The position numbers were made by a program, and so were the translations under genes. Positions 9,301 to 21,800 of a stretch of 64,000 bases of DNA are shown here, piece after piece. The notes beneath the pieces are model-generated. The model saw nothing but the letters and a program-made list of their open reading frames with translations. It was not told the DNA's origin and did not search any database. How positions within the stretch are numbered: position 1 is the first letter of the stretch; each line of letters begins with the position of its first letter. The stretch spans positions 186,001 to 250,000 of the forward strand of contig NZ_WACG01000001.1 of NCBI RefSeq assembly GCF_009193255.1, in the 5' to 3' direction. This DNA comes from Arthrobacter koreensis. GTDB lineage: Bacteria > Actinomycetota > Actinomycetes > Actinomycetales > Micrococcaceae.

Positions 9301-10587
9301 TTAGCTCGTCAGCCCGGACCGGTTCCGAAGGCTGCTCTGCACAAACCATGTATGGACCACCACACCGCACAACGGCCCGGCGGCCAGGCTGAGGATCGTT
9401 TTGAGTTCCATGCCGACGGGCAGGAACAGCATCGCCAGCGACACAGCCGCTGCCGCGACCCAGCCCAGGGAATAGGCACGGTGCTGGTTGGAGGCAACGG
9501 CCAGTGAACCCGTAAGGGTCAGCAGGGCAAGGAACCCTGAGTCCAGGGTCAAAGCGGCCAGGACCAATCCGTCAATGTGATAGTCCGGCCCCAGCAGGAA
9601 CACCATGAGCCAGGGACCGATCAGCCCTGCCGCCACCGCACCGGCAGCAGCAACCCCCAGCACCACCAGGAACAGCGGCAGGTAGGCTTTGGCGCCCTCC
9701 GACTTCCGGGCCATGAAGTGGGTGATCGCCACGCTTTGGTAGGCCATCAGCGGAATCATCAGTGGGGCCCGGGTTAGGGACAGTGCCATCAGCAGCGGTG
9801 CTGACGCAAGGTAGACGCTGTCCGTCGTCGTGAATTTCAGCATGACCGGGAACCCCACGAGCAGGGCGGAGCTGGCCGTAGCAGCGAGGCAGGCGTGCAG
9901 GATGTTGCGGACGAAATCGCGGTTGGGAACATCTGCCCGGACCGTAAACGAGCTTCGTGTGCGCTTCGAGAGCAGGAGGAAAAGCAGCCAGGCCGCCGCG
10001 CCCAGTGCGGTGGCAGCGGCGAGGCCGCCGATGCTTGCCCCAACCAGGACGGCCGCTCCCACCCCCGCCAGCCGCAGGAACGACTCGGCGACGGTAACAG
10101 CGGAGTACTCGCTCCAACGCCCGCTGCCGCCGAGGGAACCGACAGTGCTGGCATGCCCGGAGTACAGCAGCGCCGCAATGCAGACGATCGGCACCAGATA
10201 GAGCGCTGAAGATCCGAACAGGGGCTCACCCCAGAGGACGGACGTAGCCAGCAGGATTAGTGCAGCAGCGGCTCCCAGACCGACGGCGACCGGGCCGATA
10301 CGGGCGCCTGATGGATGCGGTCCGGATTCAAGGGAGGACCTGGCGGCCCGGGTCGACTCTATGACTATGCCGCCAAGCACGCCGAACACAAAGAAGACAA
10401 AGGACCAGAAGGTGAGGAAGCCGGCGTTCTCCTCAGGCGAGAGAGTCCGGGCGGAGATCAGCAGGACCGCGTAGCCCACTGCGGCTGAGACCAGAGAAGC
10501 GGCCCCCACACCGGCCGCGGAAGACCTGCCGATAGTTCCTCCTGCCCCTTGTCCCCGCTCAGTGTCTGGCGTACCGGAATCGCGCAA
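9301..10587 (-). CDS. Flippase-like polytopic membrane protein (Wzx/MATE-like)
   Basis: A 428-residue protein with about twelve predicted membrane helices and few charged residues between them. Length and layout fit oligosaccharide flippases of the MOP superfamily, which move polyprenyl-linked glycans across the membrane. Its place between rmlB and rmlA supports this, but there is no diagnostic motif. The reading frame begins with TTG (10585-10587); a TAGGTT hexamer lies 5 nt upstream and no Shine-Dalgarno is present, so the true start may be this TTG or a codon further in. The locus also encodes an ABC exporter (11669-13276), so two export routes may coexist. Confidence 0.7.
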   Translation of the reverse strand: MRDSGTPDTERGQGAGGTIGRSSAAGVGAASLVSAAVGYAVLLISARTLSPEENAGFLTFWSFVFFVFGVLGGIVIESTRAARSSLESGPHPSGARIGPVAVGLGAAAALILLATSVLWGEPLFGSSALYLVPIVCIAALLYSGHASTVGSLGGSGRWSEYSAVTVAESFLRLAGVGAAVLVGASIGGLAAATALGAAAWLLFLLLSKRTRSSFTVRADVPNRDFVRNILHACLAATASSALLVGFPVMLKFTTTDSVYLASAPLLMALSLTRAPLMIPLMAYQSVAITHFMARKSEGAKAYLPLFLVVLGVAAAGAVAAGLIGPWLMVFLLGPDYHIDGLVLAALTLDSGFLALLTLTGSLAVASNQHRAYSLGWVAAAAVSLAMLFLPVGMELKTILSLAAGPLCGVVVHTWFVQSSLRNRSGLTS

Positions 10588-10690
10588 AAGTGAACCTATC
10601 CTTGGGAAAGAGCGGACACTTCCCTGAAACCGGAACGCGCCAGGGCCCGACAGATTTTGCGGGCCCAGCTCTCTGGGACATCATTATTCC

Positions 10691-11566
10691 ATGCGAGGAA
10701 TCATATTGGCTGGCGGTACGGGATCACGGCTGCATCCCATCACCCTAGGAATCAGCAAGCAGCTCGTCCCTGTGTATGACAAGCCGATGATCTACTACCC
10801 GCTGTCAACACTGATTCTTGCAGGGATTCGAGACATCCTGATCGTAACGACTCCCCACGACGCCGACCAGTTCCAGCGTCTGCTCGGAGACGGCAGCCAG
10901 TTCGGTATCTCTCTGAGCTACGTCCAACAGCCCTCGCCTGATGGTCTAGCCCAGGCGTTCATCCTGGGTGCCGAGCACATCGGCAATGGCCCTGTTGCCT
11001 TGGTGCTGGGAGACAATATCTTCTACGGGCCCGGAATGGGCACCCAGCTGCGTCGGTTCAGCAACATCGACGGAGGAGCCGTCTTCGGCTACCGCGTCAG
11101 CGACCCGACCGCTTACGGCGTTGTCGAATTCGACGATGACGGAAATGCTCTTTCGCTGGAAGAAAAGCCTGCCAAGCCGAAGAGTAAGTATGCCGTGCCG
11201 GGCTTGTATTTCTACGACAACGACGTGGTTGAGATCGCTAAGTCGCTCAAGCCTTCCCCGCGCGGTGAACTGGAGATCACCGACGTGAATCGGACGTACC
11301 TTGAACGCGGCAAGCTGCGCGTGGACATCCTTCCCCGCGGCACTGCATGGCTGGACACCGGCACATTCGATTCGCTCAACGATGCTTCGAACTTTATCCG
11401 CACGATCGAGCACCGTCAGGGAATGAAAATCGGGGCTCCAGAGGAAGTGGCTTGGCGCCTCGGTTTCCTCTCCGACGACGAGCTCCGCGAGCGTGCCGCG
11501 CCCCTCGTCAAGAGCGGCTACGGCGCGTACCTCATGTCCCTGCTGGACTCAGACGAGAAAAAGTAG
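10691..11566 (+). CDS. rmlA: Glucose-1-phosphate thymidylyltransferase
   Basis: A 291-residue nucleotidyltransferase for the first step of dTDP-L-rhamnose synthesis (glucose-1-phosphate plus dTTP). The N-terminal signature [14 protein letters not shown], then [18 protein letters not shown], and later [11 protein letters not shown] and EEKPAKPKS are characteristic, and the length is normal for RmlA. It stands alone on the plus strand, divergent from the flippase-like gene and followed by a strong terminator. No clear Shine-Dalgarno precedes the ATG; the 12 nt before it are AT-rich, so a very short or absent leader is possible. Confidence 0.97.
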   Translation: MRGIILAGGTGSRLHPITLGISKQLVPVYDKPMIYYPLSTLILAGIRDILIVTTPHDADQFQRLLGDGSQFGISLSYVQQPSPDGLAQAFILGAEHIGNGPVALVLGDNIFYGPGMGTQLRRFSNIDGGAVFGYRVSDPTAYGVVEFDDDGNALSLEEKPAKPKSKYAVPGLYFYDNDVVEIAKSLKPSPRGELEITDVNRTYLERGKLRVDILPRGTAWLDTGTFDSLNDASNFIRTIEHRQGMKIGAPEEVAWRLGFLSDDELRERAAPLVKSGYGAYLMSLLDSDEKK

Positions 11567-11602
11567 TCCGTCGGCCCAGCGGCGCAGTCCTTCTGACCGA
11601 CT

Positions 11603-11642
11603 GAAAGAGCGGAAGCCCCCGGCCGGGGGCTTCCGCTCTTTC
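11603..11642. terminator. Bidirectional intrinsic terminator
   Basis: A 40-nt perfect palindrome: 18-bp stem (11603-11620 with 11625-11642) and GGCC loop, ends GAAA/TTTC. It lies between the convergent rmlA and wzt-like genes. Confidence 0.92.
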
Positions 11643-11668
11643 ATGTTCGCTGAGCTAGGTCGGTCCGC

Positions 11669-12400
11669 TTAGGCAACGCCACGAAGCCGGTCGACGACGT
11701 CCTGCACGGGGGCGTCCATGATGATCTTGCCGTGTTCCAGCAAGACGCCGCGTTCGCAGATGCGCGAAACCAGGTCCAGGTCATGACTGACAACTACCAG
11801 CGTCTTGCCTTCTCCGGCCAGTTCCTTGATCTTGTCAATGCACTTCTTCTGGAACGGTTCATCTCCCACTGCCAGGATCTCGTCCACCAGGAAAACCTCT
11901 GGGTCCGTGTGTACTGCGACAGAAAACGCAAGCCGTAGGTACATACCCGACGAGTAGAACTTAACCTCCGTGTCGATGAACTGGCCGATTTCGGAGAATT
12001 CGACAATCGAGTCGAACTTCTCAGCGATTTCCTGCTCACTCATGCCGAGGATTGCGCCATTGAGGTAGACGTTGTCCCGTCCGCTGAGGTCATGGTGGAA
12101 TCCGGCACCGACTTCAATCAATCCCGCAACACGCCCCCTGGTACCAACGCGGCCGGCGTCGGGACGCATCACGCCGGAGATGTGCTTCAGCAGCGTCGAC
12201 TTACCCGACCCGTTCAGGCCCAGCAGCGCTACTGTTTCACCCTGCTCGACGGTCAGAGACACATCCTTCAGGGCATCAAATTTCTCGCTGAGATCGCCCT
12301 TGCGCCCCTTGATTAGCCAGACAAATGCCTCTTTCATCGAGCGCGTATGGCGCAGGACGAATCTCTTGCTGATATTGCTTACTTCAATGGCAGTAGCCAC
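11669..12400 (-). CDS. ABC transporter ATP-binding protein for polysaccharide export (Wzt/TagH type)
   Basis: A 243-residue ATPase with Walker A LLGLNGSGKSTLL (about residue 60), signature segment FYSSGMYLRLAFSVA, Walker B VFLVDEILAVGDEPF and switch-His segment VVSHDLDL. The FYSSGM signature is typical of the polysaccharide/teichoic-acid exporter subfamily (Wzt, TagH, RfbE). It lacks the C-terminal carbohydrate-binding extension of some Wzt proteins, as do the mycobacterial galactan exporter ATPase and TagH. It starts with GTG 3 nt after the permease stop and ends the glf-glfT2-wzm-wzt unit, so the likely substrate is lipid-linked galactan or a related polymer. Confidence 0.92.
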   Translation of the reverse strand: MATAIEVSNISKRFVLRHTRSMKEAFVWLIKGRKGDLSEKFDALKDVSLTVEQGETVALLGLNGSGKSTLLKHISGVMRPDAGRVGTRGRVAGLIEVGAGFHHDLSGRDNVYLNGAILGMSEQEIAEKFDSIVEFSEIGQFIDTEVKFYSSGMYLRLAFSVAVHTDPEVFLVDEILAVGDEPFQKKCIDKIKELAGEGKTLVVVSHDLDLVSRICERGVLLEHGKIIMDAPVQDVVDRLRGVA

Positions 12401-12403
12401 GGG

Positions 12404-13276
12404 TCAGAGCTCCTGAGCGAAACGGCCTTCAAGGCGGCGGAAAACGAGCTGCCCGGTCAGCAGGACCAGCCCCGAGATAGCCAAACCAACTGGAATCCAC
12501 ACTGAGAGCAGGTGCGGAGGAATAGACTCTGCCCCGTCGGTGGTCGGCAGCCAAAACGCGAAGTGGAAGGCTTCGACACCCACGGTAATCGGATTCAACT
12601 GGTAAACGGTGAAGAACGTTTCGCCGAGCTTGTCACGCACCATGATCCACGAATACAGGACCGGCGAGGCCCATGTGGCAATCATCAGCAGCATATCCAC
12701 GAGGTTCTCAGCGTCCCGGAAATACACGTTTACGGCTCCAAATAGCAGGCCCAGTCCAGTGGCCAGGAGGGCCACTATCAGGAAGCCCGCTGCCGCAGCC
12801 GCCAGCTGCAGCAGCCCCGGCCGCCAGCCGTTGAATAGGCAGGCGACCAGCAGAATAATGATCTGCGGGACGAAGTGGACTCCGGAAACCCAGACGGATG
12901 CAACCGGAAAGAGCTGCCGTGGAAGGTAGATCTTCTTGATCAGTCCACCGTTGCCCACAATCGAGCGGGACGCATTGCCCAAGGCTTCGGTAAAGAAGTT
13001 GATCAGCACAATGCCGGAGAACAGGTAGATCGCATAGTTCGGCAGGCCGCTGGCGTTGGTCGGGCTGCGTTCCATGTTCAGGAAAATACCGAGGGCAACG
13101 TAGAAGACAACGAACTGCACGGCAGGCTTCACATAGGACCACAGCAGTCCCAGTACTGATCCCCGGTAGCGGACCTTCAGTTCCTTGGCGACCAGTAGCT
13201 TGAGCAGGAAGCGGGAGCGGAACAAATCAGCAAATCCGCTGCCCCGCCCCGGCGTCTGGAGAGCTTCGGCGGACAA
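12404..13276 (-). CDS. ABC transporter permease for polysaccharide export (Wzm/TagG type)
   Basis: A 290-residue integral membrane protein of the ABC-2 type with six predicted helices. It begins with the cytoplasmic amphipathic segment KELKVRYRGSVLGLLWSYVK, typical of Wzm/TagG permeases, and continues with PTNASGLPNYAIYLFSGIVL and NGGLIKKIYLPRQLFPV, both characteristic. It pairs with the downstream ATPase. The reading frame starts with TTG only 2 nt after the glfT2 stop, with GAGG about 10 nt upstream; initiation probably depends on coupling to glfT2. The genetic link to glf and glfT2 suggests it exports a galactofuranose polymer. Confidence 0.92.
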   Translation of the reverse strand: MSAEALQTPGRGSGFADLFRSRFLLKLLVAKELKVRYRGSVLGLLWSYVKPAVQFVVFYVALGIFLNMERSPTNASGLPNYAIYLFSGIVLINFFTEALGNASRSIVGNGGLIKKIYLPRQLFPVASVWVSGVHFVPQIIILLVACLFNGWRPGLLQLAAAAAGFLIVALLATGLGLLFGAVNVYFRDAENLVDMLLMIATWASPVLYSWIMVRDKLGETFFTVYQLNPITVGVEAFHFAFWLPTTDGAESIPPHLLSVWIPVGLAISGLVLLTGQLVFRRLEGRFAQEL

Positions 13277-13278
13277 CC

Positions 13279-16466
<3,188 letters not shown>

Positions 16467-16567
16467 TCACTCCCTGTAGGTTTCGGCGCGGCCCTGCGGC
16501 ACACGCCCGACGATAAAGGTTATCCGACATTCTTAACCGGCACACATCCGGGCGGTTCGGGCCGCAG

Positions 16568-18616
16568 CTACCAGTTCATCAGCGAATGAAAACGACGGTC
16601 GAATTCTTCACTCATGGACTCGGCATAGGAGAGTGTCAGGTGGTTGTCATCCAGGAACACCCGGACGCTGCCCACAGTCGGAACACAAACCCCTTCAGGA
16701 CAGATCAGATCCGTCATATCTAGCAGAGCCAATCCCTGCAGTGATTCAAAGGCCGCTGCGACTCCGGCTCCGTTTGAGAGCTTAGTCTCCACCGGTGCAG
16801 CACAGTCGTTTGACTCGGGTCCGTGGGTTTCCGTGCAATGGATCATGTTGTATTCAAACCGCGGATTGTCCCGAATACCGACCACCGGGATACCTTCCCC
16901 GGCGAGCTGCAGTGCTGCCTCGGGCAAGCCAGGAACTACCGGATCCGCGGCAACAGCAGGCTGAGCGGCGGTCCCAACCGTCAGCACAGCGTCCGGCTTC
17001 AGTTCAAGGGCGTAATCCAGCGCTGCTTCGTTGAACTCCTGGCATTCCGGCCACTGCTCGTCCGTGGGTGCTCCGAAGCGGCAGCCGCCCTTGAGCACGG
17101 CAATGACACGGTAGCTCCTGCCCTCCGCCATCGGCCTTATGGACCCAAGCCATTGCTGGGCATGGGAATCTCCAATGACCAGAACGGTCTTGGTGTAATC
17201 TTCTTCGCCAGTGGCCATGCAACCATCTGTGAGGACGGATGAGTTCGGTCCGTCTGCGATACCGCTGCAGTCGCTGTCCAGAACGCCCCACTCTTTCTCC
17301 AATGCACTGAGCAACGGCAAAACCGGAGCATCAGGTGACCTTTGATCCGAATATCCTGGCTGAAGGATGCGGGCCCCGGGGTTGTTGCGGACCGCTTCCG
17401 CCTCAGCCTGCCTGGCCTCATAGCCGAGCCACTGCTGCCAAGCCGCAACCGGCGTTGCAACCAGGGCAACGCAGATCGCAATAACAACAGCCGCCCTGCG
17501 CTTCTTCTTCTCCGCCCAGGCGAGCGATCGCAGGGGACGCTCCACAAACCGCGTCGTCAGGTACGCCAGCACGAGAGACAGAGCAATGATGGCAGTGCCA
17601 CCGACCGGCCCCACGTCCTCGCGTCCGCGCCAGATCAGGTAGATGATAAGGACGGGCCAGTGCCAGAGGTAAAGGGCATAGGACATGTCTCCGAGCCGGA
17701 TCAGGGGTTTCCAGGTCAAAAGCCTGTCCGCTCCGAACGGGCTTTCCGTCTGTCCCGCAAGGATGATGAGAGCGGCGGCTACGAGCGGCCAGAGTGCAAC
17801 ATAACCGGGGAACTGGCCCTGGACATCAAGGATGAACCCCCCGGAGAGCATGGCGGCCAGACCGATCCAGCCTGCCGCCACGCGTACGGGCTGCGGAAGC
17901 TTTAGATACGGCAGCGCCAGTACCAGCAAGGTACCGAAGGCGAATTCCCAGAGTCGGGTCCTGGTATCGAAGTAGGCGTGGACCTGGTTTGTATACGTTT
18001 CGTAAATGGAGAACGTCAGGGACGCCACAAAGACTGAGCCGAATACGAGCAGCACTGCCCTGCGGATGCGGATCTTCGCAGCTTTGGCAATGACCGCGGC
18101 CAGCGCGAAAAGCAGTGGCCAGAGGATAAAGACCTGGCCCTGAACGGACAGGGACCAGAAGTGCTGGAGCGGGCTTGCGATGCTTTGGTCAGTGGCGTAG
18201 TAATCCACCGAGTTGGCTGCGAGTGCCCAGTTTTGGAAGTAGAAGAGCGAAGACCAGGTCTGGGACAGGATTTCGGACCAGCGCGAGCGGGGGACGAAAA
18301 GGGCCGTTGCGGCAAGGATGCCCAGGAGGACGACGACGACGGCCGGCAGCAGGCGTTTGAACATATGCAGCCAGTAGCGGCCAAGGTCGAGGGCCCGTCC
18401 CGCTTCGAGTTTGCGGACAAACGACAGGGTGAGCAGGAAGGCAGAGATCAGCAGGAAGATGTCCACGCCGCCGGACACCCGACCAAACCAAATGTGGTAG
18501 GTCACCACCATGAGCACAGCAAGCGCCCGAAGTCCCTGGACTTCGGGCCTGAACCCCGGTTTCGGGTGGGCACGCGGCTGCTCATGCTTCCGAGTGACTA
18601 GTACTTCCTGGTGCAC
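16568..18616 (-). CDS. O-acyltransferase with C-terminal SGNH domain (AT3-SGNH, OafA-like)
   Basis: A 682-residue protein in two parts. Residues ~20-400 are an acyltransferase-3 membrane domain with about ten helices, starting with PEVQGLRALAVLMVVTYHIW and a GGVDIFLLISAFLLT stretch. Residues ~460-682 form an extracellular SGNH-hydrolase-type domain with VIGDSHAQQW (nucleophile Ser near 480) and DDNHLT (catalytic Asp/His near 655). Such fusions O-acylate cell-surface glycans or peptidoglycan. Substrate is unknown; the adjacent polysaccharide genes suggest modification of that polymer. The GTG start has an AAAGG Shine-Dalgarno 6 nt upstream. It is transcribed apart from glf, 104 nt away. Confidence 0.9.
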   Translation of the reverse strand: MHQEVLVTRKHEQPRAHPKPGFRPEVQGLRALAVLMVVTYHIWFGRVSGGVDIFLLISAFLLTLSFVRKLEAGRALDLGRYWLHMFKRLLPAVVVVLLGILAATALFVPRSRWSEILSQTWSSLFYFQNWALAANSVDYYATDQSIASPLQHFWSLSVQGQVFILWPLLFALAAVIAKAAKIRIRRAVLLVFGSVFVASLTFSIYETYTNQVHAYFDTRTRLWEFAFGTLLVLALPYLKLPQPVRVAAGWIGLAAMLSGGFILDVQGQFPGYVALWPLVAAALIILAGQTESPFGADRLLTWKPLIRLGDMSYALYLWHWPVLIIYLIWRGREDVGPVGGTAIIALSLVLAYLTTRFVERPLRSLAWAEKKKRRAAVVIAICVALVATPVAAWQQWLGYEARQAEAEAVRNNPGARILQPGYSDQRSPDAPVLPLLSALEKEWGVLDSDCSGIADGPNSSVLTDGCMATGEEDYTKTVLVIGDSHAQQWLGSIRPMAEGRSYRVIAVLKGGCRFGAPTDEQWPECQEFNEAALDYALELKPDAVLTVGTAAQPAVAADPVVPGLPEAALQLAGEGIPVVGIRDNPRFEYNMIHCTETHGPESNDCAAPVETKLSNGAGVAAAFESLQGLALLDMTDLICPEGVCVPTVGSVRVFLDDNHLTLSYAESMSEEFDRRFHSLMNW

Positions 18617-18808
18617 GCGGACCTTTCAAAGTAACTTCTTGCGGTCTCCCCCGGCGTGAGTCTACCGTTCCTCCACGACTCGCCCCTGCAACACCACTCG
18701 CCCCGTGGCACGGAAAGTATCCACAACTGCTCTGAGTGCCGAGGTTTCCTAAGCACTCTGGCAATAGTTTGGTTTCACCTGGATGTTCCCGGTCAGGGAG
18801 GTGAACTT
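18617..18808. promoter_or_regulatory. Divergent intergenic region between the acyltransferase and FHA/FtsK genes
   Basis: A frame open from 18656 runs through this gap into the FtsK-like gene, but a strong Shine-Dalgarno at 18795-18802 (AGGGAGGT) points to the GTG at 18809 as the start. A TAGTTT at 18765-18770 is a possible -10 element, which would place transcription start downstream of 18656. No clear -35 is seen. Confidence 0.4.
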
Positions 18809-21800
18809 GTGGCGATCCACGCAGCAGCAGCGGGGCGTTTCGTGTTCCGCGGCCTCTCCTCAGCGCCCGCGACACAGGTTCTACCGATCGTGATAAATCC
18901 CACGTCTTCCATACGCAATGCGGAGCTAACCGCCCAGGTGAAGAACCTGCTGGCTCTTTCCTCCGCCCCGTTCGGGCCTCCCACCGCCCGTGTGTTCGCG
19001 CTGGCCGACAGTCAGGATGGCCGCATCCTCATTCCGTGTGTCAACGATCGCATGAAACCACGGGTCAAGTGTCCCCTCCCCGCGCTCCTCCTCGTCACAC
19101 ACACAGGACCTGATGCCGGACATATCGAGGAGCTAAGGCCTGGACGCTACTGGCTGGGACGCCCGGACCCGGACACCGCGCTGGAGGGCACTGGCATCCT
19201 GATCAGCGACCCCTCGCTGTCCCGCGTTCATGCCCGGCTCGAGGTGGATGCCAGGGGCGTGCAGATTTTCGACCGGGGCTCCAGCAACGGGCTGTGGGTT
19301 GACGGCAAGCGCGTAAACCACGCGTGGTTGTCCACCATGTCCCGGGTACGGGCCGGAGATACGTTATTCCGGCTGCATGTACCGGCATCGGATACAGGAC
19401 AGGCGGACGGGTGGCTGGAAAACACAGGAACAGGCAGCGCCCCGCAATCAGTGGACTGTCCCGTCGAGATAGGGGGCACACCCCCGCAACGGCCGGGCGC
19501 AGGGACCCTGGCAGCAGCATTTCTTCCGCTCGGGCTCGGACTCGCACTGGCAGCGGCGACTGGAATGTGGTTCTTCCTGGCCTTCTCGGGCATTGGCGCG
19601 CTCACCGCCGGTGCCGGGCTCCTCAGCTACCGACGCCGCCTTACCGCCTTCCGATGTGCCGAAGGGAGGGCTAGAGAAGCAGACCGCCGCCGGCGCCATT
19701 TCCTGCAGCCCACCCTGGGCGACCGCTGCCTGGCTGCTCTGGCAGGTTCAGCATTCGGAGAATCCATCCAATTAGAACCAGCACCGAATTCTACAAACCA
19801 CACCCGGAATCCGCTCGTCGCCCTTAGGCTTGGCACCGGTTCCGTTCCGGCAGACCTGGTACTCCGAAGTCCGAGTGACACGTGGCGCCCTCCAGTGCTC
19901 GACGCGGTCCCGGTGGTCTTGGAGGCACGGGCCGGCTGCACGGTTTGCGTCTCGGGTGCCTCCAGAAACGTTCAAGGACTCGTCCGTTCCCTGCTGCTCC
20001 AGCTGGGAACCAGCGCCGCACCGGACAGACCCGCGGCCGCACTGCTCGGTGCCACAGCAGATGAGCTCACCTGTGATGCCCGGTTCATCCCCGGCATCCA
20101 TCTAGTGCCGGCCAAGCACGCGAGCGCGGCGGCGGCGGCACTTGCAGATCTCGCTGCTTCGCGTCCCGGCTACCCCCTGATCGCGGTCGCACCGCCGGGC
20201 TTGTGGGACACGGCCCGGGGCATCTGGGACATTCTTCCGGAACAGACCCGCCAGCTCACCTGCCTCATCGCCTGCAGGGATCCCGACGCCCCGCCACTCC
20301 CCCGAGATGCTGATCCCGCAATCGCTCTGGACCGGGACGGGGGAACCCTCGCCCAGGACAACCAGCGGCAGCATTTTGTTCCGGACCTGCTCGGGGCCCG
20401 CAGCTTCCACCGGGCCGCGCTTCAGCTGGCAGGGGCGTCCGCCGGAACTCCGCCGGAAACTGATTCCCCGTTGTTTCCGGAACCCGCGGGGAAGGCATGG
20501 AGGGAAGACCGGCCGTTTCGCGCGGTAATCGGTTATGCCGGCGGGCACCCCGTGAGTCTGGACCTGGTCCAGGATGGACCTCACATCCTCGTTGCCGGCA
20601 CCACGGGTTCCGGAAAGTCCGAACTGCTGCGTACCTTTGTTTGCTCACTTTCCTGCCGAATTCCACCGACTCGGCTGAACTTTCTCCTGATCGATTTTAA
20701 GGGCGGGTCCGGATTGGCGCCCCTGGCTGAACTTCCCCACACCGCGGGTTTCCTCACCGACCTGTCCCAAGAGAATGTTGCACGCGCGATGACCTCGCTG
20801 CGGGCTGAGCTACGGCGCCGGGAGTCCCTGCTCGCCGAAGTCCGAGCCAGTGACCTGGATGAATTCAACGCGCGAGCAATTCCGGGGGCGGAGCTTCCGC
20901 GCCTCGTCGTCGTGGTTGACGAGTTCCGTATGCTGGCAGACGCGGTACCAAACGCCGTACAGGAACTGATGAAGATCGCAGCCCTCGGCCGGTCCCTGGG
21001 CCTTCATCTGATTCTTGCCACGCAGCGGCCGCAGGGCGCCGTCACAGCCGATATTCGTGCCAACGTTTCTGCTGCCATATGCCTGCGCGTTCAATCCGCC
21101 CTGGATTCCCGCGACGTTATTGGCTGTGACGACGCCGCAGCCATTTCTGCATCTTCTCCGGGAAAAGCGATCCTGCGCCTCGCCGGCGGGCCTCCCCTGA
21201 CCTTCCGGGCCGCATCCACCGCGGCGAACGACCCCAACCTGCCGCTTGTGCAGACCCTCGCGGATTTCCTGTCCGCGCCCGCAAGGACGGCAGCCCCGTC
21301 CGGCCCCGGCCTGAAACGGATTGTGGAAGGTCTCAAGGCCGCCGCCGTACAAGCCGGATTCCCGGAGCACGGGCAGGCGCCCGTCAAACCTCCGCTCCCC
21401 GTTGAACTGTGTTCCCGTCCTGTCCCGTCCGCGGGCAGTCTTCGGATAGGGCTGGCAGACCAGCCCGCTCGCCAGGCCCAGCAGTGGCTCGACTGGGACC
21501 CTGATCAGCATTCCCACCTGGCCCTGATAGGCCTGCCGCGCGCCGGCCCACCAGCCGCAGCGTCCACGCTCGCCCGGCAGCACCTGGCCAACCTGCCCGG
21601 CAGACATCTGTATGTGCTCGACGGCGACGGGTCCCTCGCCTGGGCAGCTCGCCATCCGCAGGTGGGCGCCTGCGTACCGCCCCATGACACGGCCAGGGCC
21701 TCCAGGGTCCTGTCGATGCTGGCGGATGTCCTGCTCGAACGGCTGGCGGACCAGCCAAACGCCGCCGGCATTACCGTCCTGGTCTCCGGATGGGGACGTT

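Noticed and set aside
18656-18808. N-terminal extension of the FHA/FtsK protein from the ATG at 18656
   Set aside because: The extension has no Shine-Dalgarno and no domain character, whereas AGGGAGGT precedes the GTG at 18809 at good distance.
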